Part shown: positions 25,162 to 32,290 of the stretch, piece by piece
Layout of the letters: the number at the start of each line of letters is the position of its first letter
How positions within the stretch are numbered: position 1 is the first letter of the stretch
Assembly: GCA_028701115.1 (NCBI GenBank)
Contig: JAQVRJ010000003.1
Location: 1-38,736 of the forward strand
DNA: 38,736 nt
Direction: 5' to 3'
Source: Clostridia bacterium
Lineage (GTDB): Bacteria > Bacillota > Clostridia > TANB77 > SIG350
The notes under the pieces: model-generated
Told to the model about the DNA's origin: nothing
What the model saw: only the letters and a program-made list of their open reading frames with translations
Database searches by the model: none
Position numbers and translations under genes: made by a program

Positions 25162-26724
25162 TTATATAAAATTACTAGTAACATTTATTAATCCCTCTTT
25201 AGTTAATTCATATACTTCATCACAAACATTTTCTATATATTTTCTATCATGCGAAATACTTATTATAGCACCTGTATAATTAGATAATACTTCTCGTATT
25301 ATTGGATTAGATAAAGGACTAAGATTTCTGGTAGGTTCATCAAGTATTAAAACATTTGCTTGTTCTAAAATAAGTTTTAATAATAATACTTTTGCTTTTT
25401 GTCCACCACTTAAATTTTTAATCATTCCCATTGTTTCTTCAGCTGTAAATTTCATACTTCCCATAAAAGTTCTTGCTTTTGTTACCTCAACTTTTATTCC
25501 AGATGGAACTAAAAACTCTATAACACTCATATTTTCGTTAATACCAAGCTCATAATTCTGCGGCATATATCCTATTTTAATATCTTCTCTGCATTCCATT
25601 AATGAATAAATTTCCCTTATTAATGTTGTTTTACCTGTTCCATTATCACCAATTATTCCTATATGTTTTGAGCCAATAACTTTTAATTCTATATTCTTAG
25701 ATAAAACTTTTTCACTAATAGATAATTCATTAATTTTTAAATCTAAAACTATTTTACCATTAGGAATATATATATTATCTGAAAAAAGAAATAATATTGC
25801 TTCTTCTACATCTGGAATATCTTCAAAATCTTCTTTTTGTTTATCAAATCTTTTTTCTTGAGCTTTTAAAGTTTTCATCTTCTTTTTTAACAAATATCCA
25901 CTATGTGGGTCTTGTCTAGTAATTGTATTCTGCTGACTTTCTACCTTTTGGTAAATTTCATTATACTTATTCATTTGCTTTTTATACTCTGAACGTTGTT
26001 TTTTTGCTATTTTATCTTGTCTTTCAATTAATCCTAATCTTTTTTCTACATATTCTTTATATCCAATATGTTCAATAGTATATCTCATTTCACTTTTTCT
26101 TTTTATCTGTTCTAAATGTATAATACCATTTGCAGTTTTTTCTAAAAGCTTTTCATCATGAGAAATATATAATACTGGTATATTTGCTGAAAGAATAAAA
26201 TCTTCCAACCATTCTAATGTATGTATATCTAAATCATTCGTTGGTTCATCGAGCAACAACACATCTGGATTTTTAATTAATATTTTTGCTAATTGTATTT
26301 TTACTTTTTCTCCACCAGATAATGTACTAATCTGTTGTTCACTTTCTAAAATTTTTTGATCTAAATCTACTTTTTCTATATTTATTTTAATATTAGCTAT
26401 ATCTTTATATTTACTATAATCCACTTCTTCAGTAGGATATTCTTTAAAAAAATACTCTAATACAGTTACATTATCCCAAACTTTATCTAAAAACTGTTCT
26501 AAATAACCAATATATCCATTTTTTATTATATTACCTTTTATATTGCAATAATCTTCTAACAACTTCATATCTACAATAGCTTTTATTAAAGTACTTTTCC
26601 CATTACCTTCTTCACCAATAATTGCAATTTTATCTCCTTTTTGTAAAGAAAAAGAAAAATTAGTTAATAATGGTCTATCATTTTCTTTCATGGTAATACT
26701 TAAATTATTTATTTCTACCATCAT
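25162..26724 (-). CDS. ABC-F family ATPase (second copy), both sites intact
   Basis: A 520-aa two-domain soluble ABC protein without membrane helices. NBD1: P-loop GEEGNGKST, signature LSGGEK, Walker B VLLLDEPTNDLD, switch ISHD. A long basic linker full of Lys/Gln (about residues 225-310) would be the P-site tRNA interaction motif region. NBD2: P-loop GDNGTGKTT, signature LSGGQK, Walker B VLILDEPTRNLSPLS, switch ISHD. All catalytic motifs are intact, unlike the ABC-F at 11.4 kb. AAGGGGG precedes two consecutive ATG codons; either may be used. A 10-codon ORF and a hairpin sit directly upstream, the kind of leader found on antibiotic-resistance ABC-F genes, so ribosome protection is a reasonable but unproven role. 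Confidence 0.9.
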   Translation of the reverse strand: MMVEINNLSITMKENDRPLLTNFSFSLQKGDKIAIIGEEGNGKSTLIKAIVDMKLLEDYCNIKGNIIKNGYIGYLEQFLDKVWDNVTVLEYFFKEYPTEEVDYSKYKDIANIKINIEKVDLDQKILESEQQISTLSGGEKVKIQLAKILIKNPDVLLLDEPTNDLDIHTLEWLEDFILSANIPVLYISHDEKLLEKTANGIIHLEQIKRKSEMRYTIEHIGYKEYVEKRLGLIERQDKIAKKQRSEYKKQMNKYNEIYQKVESQQNTITRQDPHSGYLLKKKMKTLKAQEKRFDKQKEDFEDIPDVEEAILFLFSDNIYIPNGKIVLDLKINELSISEKVLSKNIELKVIGSKHIGIIGDNGTGKTTLIREIYSLMECREDIKIGYMPQNYELGINENMSVIEFLVPSGIKVEVTKARTFMGSMKFTAEETMGMIKNLSGGQKAKVLLLKLILEQANVLILDEPTRNLSPLSNPIIREVLSNYTGAIISISHDRKYIENVCDEVYELTKEGLINVTSNFI

Positions 26725-26736
26725 TATTCCCCCTTA

Positions 26737-26757
26737 AAGGCATAACGACTATGCCTT
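26737..26757 (-). promoter_or_regulatory. Hairpin between leader ORF and ABC-F2 ribosome binding site
   Basis: Stem AAGGCATA / TATGCCTT with a 5-nt loop begins 1 nt after the leader stop codon and ends right at the AAGGGGG of the ABC-F gene. It lacks a good U-tract, so control of translation is more likely than termination. Confidence 0.6.
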
Positions 26758-26758
26758 A

Positions 26759-26791
26759 TTATATTTTCTTTTTTATATTTAAATTATTCAT
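26759..26791 (-). CDS. 10-aa leader peptide upstream of ABC-F2
   Basis: A 10-codon ORF encoding MNNLNIKKKI, with AGAGGTGG 4 nt before its ATG, a much better ribosome binding site than chance. Its stop codon abuts a hairpin that ends at the ABC-F ribosome binding site. Short Lys-rich leader peptides in this position are typical of translational or transcriptional attenuation of ribosome-protection genes, where drug-stalled ribosomes on the leader change the downstream fold. Too short for any homology judgement. Confidence 0.55.
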   Translation of the reverse strand: MNNLNIKKKI

Positions 26792-26811
26792 TTTACCACC
26801 TCTTTATATAT

Positions 26812-26839
26812 AATATTTTATATATATTTATAAAATATT
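26812..26839. repeat. A/T palindrome at the end of the ABC exporter gene
   Basis: A perfect 11-bp inverted repeat AATATTTTATA / TATAAAATATT with a 6-nt loop overlaps the exporter stop codon. It could be a weak terminator or an operator for the leader/ABC-F2 unit whose -10-like ATTATATATAAA lies next to it. Confidence 0.45.
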
Positions 26840-28508
26840 ATCCACATTTTTTTACTTTAACTAAAGAACCACATTTTATTTCATATATATTATCAAATAA
26901 TTTATAATCATTCAATTTATGTGCAATTATTAAAACTGTTTTTCTTTGTTTCAATTGTTTTACAATATTAAAAAATATCTCTTGATTGTATTTATCCAAA
27001 GCACTAGTTGGTTCATCAAATAACAAAATAGGCGTATCTTTTAATATTGCTCTTGCAATTGCTAATCTTTGCTTTTGACCTCCTGATAAATTATTACCAT
27101 TTTCAACAATCAATGTATTGTATCCATTATTCATTTTTTTAATTTCTTCATCTAAATTAACTATTTTGCATACATCATATATTTCTTCATCTGTTGCTTC
27201 TGGTTTTACAATTCTAATATTTTTTATTATTGTATCATTTAGCAAAAATGGTTCTTGATTTACTATACAAACAGTATTCTTTATAGTTTCTTTATCTAAA
27301 GAATTTATATCTTTATTTCCAATATATATTTTTTTCTCTTCACATTCAATTATTTTTGTAATCAAATTAAATAATGTACTCTTTCCTACTCCTGAACTAC
27401 CAATAAACATATTTAATGTACCTGACTTTATATTCAAATTAATGTTATTTAATACTTTATTATTATCATCTTCATAGCAATAAGATAAACCTTTAATTTG
27501 AATAGAATAATCTAATACTTTATTTACATTACTATATTTTATTAAATTATCTTTAGAAATTATTTCTAATATTCTCATTGCTTTAAAATCGCCCTTAACA
27601 AAATAATCCTTCATCTTTGCAAATTGTTCCACTAAATCATACATAAATCCAATATAATTTATTATTGTTAATAACAATACTATTGTTAATGCTTGACTAG
27701 GTATTAAATACATAACTGAATATACAATAAGTATTGCTTCTATTACAAATTGCAAAAATGTTTTAATCCTACTATATTTAGCAAAGGATTTATCTTTCTT
27801 AATTTTTATTGCTGATACTTCATTAATATTTAACATTGAATTGGTTATTATTAATTCACTTATACCTAATCCATTAATATCTTTTATATATTTATAATTT
27901 TCATTCATCTTTGTATTTACAATCTCAGTTTGAGCCTTTAATATCTCAGTATATTGCATATCTTTCTTTATTTTTATATATTCAATTAAATACAGAATTA
28001 ATACTCCTATTGTAAAAATTATTCCGCATTGATAACTCAAAAAATATATAAACACTAAAAAACTTACATTTGTTATTGTATCTATAAATGTTCCTAATGC
28101 ATTACTTAGAAATGAAGATACCTCATCAACATCATCATTAAATCTCTCTAAATAATATCCACTTGTTTTATTCTTAACTATATTATACTTCGTATTATTC
28201 AAATAATACAATATATCTTTACGTATATCTGCTCCTACCTTATTTGTTAGCTTTGAAGAAATATATTCCCAGAAGAACCAAAAAATATGATGGATTAATA
28301 TAATTAATATAATTAATATTGAATAGACTAAAACATTATATGCCGATACCTCTGTAATACCTAATATTCTTTGACTTATAAAATATGGTAACAAAAGGCC
28401 TACAGCGCTTGCCATGATCATAACAAATATGAGAACTTTTTTTATAGATTTATATTTTTTAAAGTATTCTTTAAATTGATATAAAAACTTATATTTTTTA
28501 AAAAACAT
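26838..28508 (-). CDS. ABC exporter (fused permease-ATPase)
   Basis: A 556-aa type IV ABC half-transporter that would work as a dimer. Residues ~22-310 hold six hydrophobic helices; the C-terminal ATPase has P-loop GSSGVGKST, Q-loop VNQEPF, signature NNLSGGQKQR, Walker B ILLFDEPTSALD and H-switch IIAHKL. There is no N-terminal C39 peptidase domain, so it would not cleave a double-Gly leader itself. It lies downstream of a 26-codon peptide gene with a near-perfect promoter, with a terminator between them. Its start codon is buried in the right arm of a 15-bp inverted repeat whose loop contains AGGAG. Substrate could be that peptide or a drug. Confidence 0.92.
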   Translation of the reverse strand: MFFKKYKFLYQFKEYFKKYKSIKKVLIFVMIMASAVGLLLPYFISQRILGITEVSAYNVLVYSILIILIILIHHIFWFFWEYISSKLTNKVGADIRKDILYYLNNTKYNIVKNKTSGYYLERFNDDVDEVSSFLSNALGTFIDTITNVSFLVFIYFLSYQCGIIFTIGVLILYLIEYIKIKKDMQYTEILKAQTEIVNTKMNENYKYIKDINGLGISELIITNSMLNINEVSAIKIKKDKSFAKYSRIKTFLQFVIEAILIVYSVMYLIPSQALTIVLLLTIINYIGFMYDLVEQFAKMKDYFVKGDFKAMRILEIISKDNLIKYSNVNKVLDYSIQIKGLSYCYEDDNNKVLNNINLNIKSGTLNMFIGSSGVGKSTLFNLITKIIECEEKKIYIGNKDINSLDKETIKNTVCIVNQEPFLLNDTIIKNIRIVKPEATDEEIYDVCKIVNLDEEIKKMNNGYNTLIVENGNNLSGGQKQRLAIARAILKDTPILLFDEPTSALDKYNQEIFFNIVKQLKQRKTVLIIAHKLNDYKLFDNIYEIKCGSLVKVKKCG

Positions 28509-28558
28509 AACTAATCATCTCCTATTTTTTTAACAAATAGTTCAGATTAGTTATGTTT
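28501..28558 (-). promoter_or_regulatory. 15-bp inverted repeat enclosing the exporter start codon
   Basis: AAAACATAACTAATC (28501-28515) and GATTAGTTATGTTTT (28544-28558) are perfectly complementary. In the mRNA the stem contains the exporter ATG and its 28-nt loop contains the ribosome binding site AGGAG, so folding would block translation. It is followed by a U-run and could also act as a second terminator. Confidence 0.7.
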
Positions 28559-28566
28559 TAGCATAC

Positions 28567-28594
28567 AAAAAAATTCCTTGATTAAGGAATTTTT
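28567..28594 (-). terminator. Terminator between the peptide gene and the ABC exporter
   Basis: Stem AAAAATTCCTT / AAGGAATTTTT (11 bp, 4-nt loop) running into further U residues on the minus strand. Transcripts from the strong upstream promoter would mostly end here unless antitermination occurs. Confidence 0.85.
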
Positions 28595-28626
28595 GCATAT
28601 AATTATATAATTTAAGAAATTAAAAA

Positions 28627-28707
28627 TTACGCACAAAAACTAAACCAAATAGAGCTATTTGCTTTTTCAATTGTATTTATTTCCTTTAGTTTAATTATTG
28701 AACACAT
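28627..28707 (-). CDS. 26-aa peptide gene upstream of an ABC exporter
   Basis: A 26-codon ORF beginning MCSIIKLKEI and ending SSIWFSFCA, with GGAGGG 8 nt before the ATG and a promoter matching consensus at all 12 positions. The N-terminal half is charged (Lys/Glu), the last nine residues are hydrophobic and aromatic with a penultimate Cys; Cys also follows the initiator Met. No modification enzyme is adjacent. Two readings are possible: a small secreted peptide (bacteriocin or signal) exported by the next gene, or a regulatory leader peptide whose translation decides whether RNA polymerase passes the terminator into the exporter gene. I do not recognise the family. Confidence 0.65.
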   Translation of the reverse strand: MCSIIKLKEINTIEKANSSIWFSFCA

Positions 28708-28743
28708 ATTTTAATCCCTCCTTCTTTCATATAATACATATAT

Positions 28744-28772
28744 ATTATACCACATACAAAAATTATTGTCAA
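28744..28772 (-). promoter_or_regulatory. Consensus promoter of the 26-aa peptide gene
   Basis: -35 TTGACA, 17-bp spacer, -10 TATAAT: all twelve positions match consensus, the best vegetative promoter in the window. It is back to back with the galE promoter, with 13 bp between the two -35 elements. Confidence 0.85.
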
Positions 28773-28785
28773 AAAAATATTAGTA

Positions 28786-28814
28786 TAGACTTGTAGATAT
28801 CTTTTTGATATAAT
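28786..28814 (+). promoter_or_regulatory. galE promoter
   Basis: -35 TAGACT, 17-bp spacer, -10 TATAAT, sharing ATAGACTTGT and GATATAAT with the glycosyltransferase promoter at 14532-14560. Confidence 0.7.
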
Positions 28815-28830
28815 AAATTCAGGTGATAAA

Positions 28831-29832
28831 ATGCAAATATTAGTAACAGGAGGATGTGGATTCATTGGTAGTCACACATCAGTAGAACTTCTAAATAAAG
28901 GTTATGATATAGTTATAATAGACAATTTATCAAATTCAAAAAAAGAAGTTATTGAGTCTATTAAAACTATTACGAAAAAAGATTTTAAATTTTATGAAGG
29001 TGATGTTAAGGATACAGAATTACTAAAAAAAATATTTACTGAGAATAAAATTGATGCTGTCATACATTTTGCAGGATTTAAAGCTGTTGGTGAATCAGTT
29101 CAAAATCCATTAATGTATTATAGAAACAATATAGACTCAACACTTTCATTATTAGAAATAATGAAAGAAGTAAAATGTAAAAAAATTGTATTCTCATCAA
29201 GTGCAACCGTATATGGTAATCCTCAAAGCTTACCAATAAAAGAAACATTTCCTTTATCTGCTGCAAATCCTTATGGTAATTCAAAATTAATAATAGAAAA
29301 CATATTGAAAGATTTATATGTTTCAGATAATGAATGGAGTATTGCAATATTACGTTATTTTAACCCTATAGGTGCACATGAATCTGGGATTATTGGAGAA
29401 AATCCAAATGATATTCCAAACAACCTTTTACCATATATAGTTAAAATCGCTTCTGGAGAATTAAAAGAATTAAATATATTTGGAAATGATTATAACACCA
29501 AAGATGGTACAGGCGTAAGAGATTATATACATGTTGTTGACTTAAGTTTAGGTCATATTCAAGCTATTAAAAAAATTATAAATGAAACCGGTTGTGATGC
29601 ATATAACCTAGGTACTGGCCATGGATATAGTGTTTTAGATATCGTTAATACTTTTGAAAAAGTAAATAATGTTAAAATACCATACAAAATAGTAGACAGA
29701 AGACCTGGAGATATTGCTGCTTGCTATGCTGATCCTTCATATGCATTTGAAAAGCTTAATTGGAAAGCTACAAAAACAATTGAAGATATGTGTAAAGATT
29801 CATATAATTTTATAAAAAACAAAAATAAATGA
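28831..29832 (+). CDS. galE: UDP-glucose 4-epimerase
   Basis: A 333-aa short-chain dehydrogenase/reductase that interconverts UDP-glucose and UDP-galactose using bound NAD+. N-terminal Rossmann motif GGCGFIGSH; DNLSNSKKE; catalytic Ser in FSSSATVYGNP and the YxxxK pair in NPYGNSKLI; substrate-binding RYFNPIGAH and GVRDYIHVVDL; C-terminal GDIAACYADPS. Length is typical. AGGTGAT precedes the ATG. It is transcribed alone on the plus strand with a strong bidirectional terminator after it; it could supply UDP-galactose for the envelope glycosyltransferases. Confidence 0.96.
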   Translation: MQILVTGGCGFIGSHTSVELLNKGYDIVIIDNLSNSKKEVIESIKTITKKDFKFYEGDVKDTELLKKIFTENKIDAVIHFAGFKAVGESVQNPLMYYRNNIDSTLSLLEIMKEVKCKKIVFSSSATVYGNPQSLPIKETFPLSAANPYGNSKLIIENILKDLYVSDNEWSIAILRYFNPIGAHESGIIGENPNDIPNNLLPYIVKIASGELKELNIFGNDYNTKDGTGVRDYIHVVDLSLGHIQAIKKIINETGCDAYNLGTGHGYSVLDIVNTFEKVNNVKIPYKIVDRRPGDIAACYADPSYAFEKLNWKATKTIEDMCKDSYNFIKNKNK

Positions 29833-29834
29833 TA

Positions 29835-29870
29835 AAAAAGATATTAATACATTAGTATTAATATCTTTTT
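29835..29870. terminator. Bidirectional terminator between galE and the DUF5131 gene
   Basis: A perfect 16-bp stem AAAAAGATATTAATAC and its complement with loop ATTA, with A and T runs at its ends; it serves convergent galE and the DUF5131 gene, and overlaps the latter's last codons. Confidence 0.85.
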
Positions 29871-30607
29871 ATATATCCTTCTATATAGTAATCTATATCT
29901 GCTTTTTTAGCTTGTTTAATTAAATCTCTTGTTTGCAAATTCCATTGTTTACCATCTTTTATAAAATGTGTACCACATTGTCTAAATTCAAAGCTTACAT
30001 TTTTATTTATACATTGTTGCCTAATATTTAATACCCATTTATAATCTAATGGGCGTGCATTATAATCTGATTCTCCTCCTATTACAAACAACTCTACTCC
30101 ATCTATATATTGTTCAATAGATATATCCTCTAATAATGGTTGTGCTATAATGTATTTATGTTTAATAGGTAAATCTTTAAAAATACCTAATTTGTAATCT
30201 GCATTTTTTTGATTCTCAATTGTACAACATATAACTACATTATCATAGCCATCCTTCCAATCTTCTGGTATACAATCATAAAATCTATCTATTCTTTTCG
30301 TCAAAAATAAAAATAATAAATCACTTCTTTCTTTTATCATTTTCCAGCATTCTTTTCTCCACTCATCTGCTTCTTCTATAAAAAAATCTGATGAAAAACA
30401 TACATATACAAGTTCAGATTTCATTTTGTATTTTCCATTTTTGTATTTTTCTATTGGTTTTTCAAAATCTTTTGTTTTAACGATTTTACTAGTATCTACT
30501 TTTTTTTTCAAATCTCCTTTATATATATAACAATACTTGCAACCTTCACTACATCTTAAGCACCCACGCCATCTTAAGCACCCACGCCAGGGGCTCCACA
30601 TCGACAT
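29858..30607 (-). CDS. DUF5131 (phage Gp37/Gp68-like) protein with duplicated WRGCLR
   Basis: A 249-aa protein of the DUF5131 family, known from phages and bacteria and thought to bind an Fe-S cluster in a radical-SAM-like manner; function unknown. The family N-terminus W.PW.GC..SEGC..CY is recognisable as MWSPWRGCLR...CSEGCKYCYIY, but WRGCLR occurs twice in a row because of an exact 18-bp tandem duplication (30552-30587), adding six residues and one cysteine next to the cluster cysteines. Later family blocks include FFIEEADEWRKECW, FLTKR, and VIGGESDYNARPLDYKWV. The ATG at 30607 has AGAGGGTG upstream; a GTG three codons earlier overlaps it. It follows the VanZ-like gene by 14 nt. Confidence 0.85.
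   Translation of the reverse strand: MSMWSPWRGCLRWRGCLRCSEGCKYCYIYKGDLKKKVDTSKIVKTKDFEKPIEKYKNGKYKMKSELVYVCFSSDFFIEEADEWRKECWKMIKERSDLLFLFLTKRIDRFYDCIPEDWKDGYDNVVICCTIENQKNADYKLGIFKDLPIKHKYIIAQPLLEDISIEQYIDGVELFVIGGESDYNARPLDYKWVLNIRQQCINKNVSFEFRQCGTHFIKDGKQWNLQTRDLIKQAKKADIDYYIEGYIKRY
30552..30589. repeat. 18-bp exact tandem duplication within the DUF5131 gene
   Basis: CATCTTAAGCACCCACGC is repeated twice head to tail, then CA. It is in frame and duplicates WRGCLR. The unit is GC-richer than its surroundings. Confidence 0.9.
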
Positions 30608-30621
30608 ATCTATCACACCCT

Positions 30622-31137
30622 CTAAAAATTTTTTCTTTCATCAAATATAATAATCCTATTAATTATTGGGCTAAATATAAAATAAAATATATATCCAATT
30701 GTCCCACCTATTACATTTGTTACTATATCTGTTATATCTGATGTTCTAGTTCCATGTATTAATGGCTGTATTAATTCTATGCATGCACTAAATATAAAAG
30801 TATACAATATACACCATAATATATTTTTCTTTGTAATTATCCCCATAAAAAATCCAAATGGAATAGTCATTATTACATTTAAAACTATTTGTCTAACAGC
30901 ATCTCCCTTACCATTAAAATAATCTCCAAACAATTCCATGTTCATTATTTGATATGTATGATTAAAAATATCTGGTATTGATGTTATTATTGGCATTAAT
31001 GTAAAATACAATACAAATGATACATATATATACATTAAAGTATTTATAATGAAATTTACTGGTCCTTTTTTTATCCATTTACGCAAAAATACTAAAAAAT
31101 ATATAATTATCAAAACTATTACATCAACTATTATCAT
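30622..31137 (-). CDS. VanZ-like membrane protein
   Basis: A 171-aa membrane protein of the VanZ family, some members of which affect teicoplanin susceptibility; biochemical role unknown. Four to five hydrophobic helices with the family features LYFTLMP near residue 46, LNVIMTIPFGFFMG, the charged helix SACIELIQPLIHGTRTSDITD, and NVIGGTIGY. AAGGAG lies 8 nt before the ATG. It is probably transcribed with the DUF5131 gene. No vanR/S/H/A genes are near, so there is no reason to infer glycopeptide resistance. Confidence 0.88.
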   Translation of the reverse strand: MIIVDVIVLIIIYFLVFLRKWIKKGPVNFIINTLMYIYVSFVLYFTLMPIITSIPDIFNHTYQIMNMELFGDYFNGKGDAVRQIVLNVIMTIPFGFFMGIITKKNILWCILYTFIFSACIELIQPLIHGTRTSDITDIVTNVIGGTIGYIFYFIFSPIINRIIIFDERKNF

Positions 31138-31197
31138 TATTATTTCTCCTTCACATAAATATTAGCATAAATAATACAAAAAAACTTAAATTTAGCA

Positions 31198-31215
31198 AAC
31201 ATTTTTAAAAATGTT
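31198..31215. promoter_or_regulatory. 18-bp perfect palindrome upstream of the VanZ-like gene
   Basis: AACATTTTTAAAAATGTT lies between the carD-like terminator and a weak promoter (TTGCTA-like -35, TATTAT -10) for the VanZ-like gene, a plausible operator. It is A/T-rich, so chance is possible. Confidence 0.3.
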
Positions 31216-31220
31216 ATTAC

Positions 31221-31252
31221 AAAAAAATAAGATTACTTAGTAATCTTATTTT
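31221..31252 (-). terminator. Terminator of the CarD-like gene
   Basis: A perfect 13-bp stem AAAATAAGATTAC / GTAATCTTATTTT with loop TTA, followed by TTTTTTTG on the minus strand, 9 nt after the stop codon. Confidence 0.85.
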
Positions 31253-31261
31253 ATATATTAT

Positions 31262-31771
31262 TTATAATAATTCTTCCATCTTTTTATCATATGCTTTTTG
31301 CATTTTTTCATCAATCATACCCTCAATTGATTCTTTATCCATATTATTAGTTAAGACTAATTCACTAACTAATATTTGCTTGGCATTTGTAAGCATTTTC
31401 TTCTCACCAGTAGATAAACCTTTTTCTTTTTGTTTAAAAGTCAACGAACGAACAACATCTGATATTTCCAAAATATCTCCTGTCTTCATTTTGTCCATAT
31501 TATCTCTATATCTTTTACTCCAGTTAATTACTGCATCTTCTATATAAGTGTCAAAAGTCTTAAAAACCTTACTAACAATATTATTGCTAACTAAGTTTCT
31601 TACACCTACATTTTCAGCGTTCTCAGTAGGAACCATTACTTTTACATCACCAACTGGCATTTTTATTACATAATATTTTCGTTTTTCACCTAAAATTTTT
31701 TGTTCCTCTATTGATTCAATTGTACCTGCACCATGTAAAGGATAAAAAATATTATCGCCTATTTTAAACAT
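31262..31771 (-). CDS. CarD-like transcriptional regulator
   Basis: A 169-aa CarD/CdnL family protein, which binds the RNA polymerase beta subunit and stabilises open promoter complexes. The N-terminal RNAP-interaction domain starts FKIGDNIFYPLHGAGTIE with YYVIKMPVGDVKVMVP; the C-terminal helical domain (NWSKRYRDNMDKMKTGDILEISDVVRSL, then LSTGEKKMLTNAKQILVSEL) would contact promoter DNA. GGAGG precedes the ATG. It is a single-gene unit with two tandem promoters far upstream and a strong terminator, suggesting careful dosage control. Confidence 0.93.
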   Translation of the reverse strand: MFKIGDNIFYPLHGAGTIESIEEQKILGEKRKYYVIKMPVGDVKVMVPTENAENVGVRNLVSNNIVSKVFKTFDTYIEDAVINWSKRYRDNMDKMKTGDILEISDVVRSLTFKQKEKGLSTGEKKMLTNAKQILVSELVLTNNMDKESIEGMIDEKMQKAYDKKMEELL

Positions 31772-31843
31772 CTTATCGCCTCCGCATATCTATATTGTAA
31801 TGAAATATGTTTCATTTTTAAATTTTTGTTTACTACTTCATAC

Positions 31844-31872
31844 ATTATATCATAATAAATTCATAAATTCAA
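31844..31872 (-). promoter_or_regulatory. carD-like gene promoter P2 (proximal)
   Basis: -35 TTGAAT, 17-bp spacer, -10 TATAAT. A palindrome TGAAATATGTTTCA (31801-31814) lies downstream in the leader. Confidence 0.65.
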
Positions 31873-31938
31873 AGCTTTTATAAAATTTATTTATTACTTT
31901 ATTTTTAAATACTTTATTTCTTCTTTATTATGCATTTA

Positions 31939-31967
31939 ATTATATCACAATTTTATAAATTTTTCAA
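31939..31967 (-). promoter_or_regulatory. carD-like gene promoter P1 (distal)
   Basis: -35 TTGAAA, 17-bp spacer, -10 TATAAT, 95 bp upstream of P2. The remaining gap 31968-32238 is extremely A/T-rich and I see no gene, RNA or further promoter of quality in it. Confidence 0.6.
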
Positions 31968-32238
31968 ACATTTTTCTATTTTCATTAATAATAATTGTTA
32001 AAAAGCTTATTTATGTAATTAAAGCTTAAAATACATACACCATAATATCATAAATATATTCTTTTAATTTTAAAAACTTGCCTATTTCCTTTCTTTTCAA
32101 GTATTTTTACATTATTTATAGCTATTAAAATTTTTATCAAATTTATTTTTATTTATATTTTAATTTAACAATATTTAAATATTTTTAATAAATTTTACTT
32201 ATCAAAAATAATTTATTGAAATCTTATTTTCATTCATA

Positions 32239-32281
32239 TAAAAAAAATAAAACATTATTACATATATAATAACATTTTATT
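32239..32281 (-). terminator. Terminator of the tig-clpP-clpX-DUF951 cluster
   Basis: A 15-bp stem with two G-U wobbles (AATAAAATGTTATTA with TAATAATGTTTTATT in RNA) followed by a run of U on the minus strand, 9 nt after the DUF951 stop codon. Confidence 0.7.
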
Positions 32282-32290
32282 TATTATTCT

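Noticed and set aside
30622-31137. Glycopeptide resistance from the VanZ-like protein
   Set aside because: VanZ-like proteins are widespread; no van operon genes accompany it.
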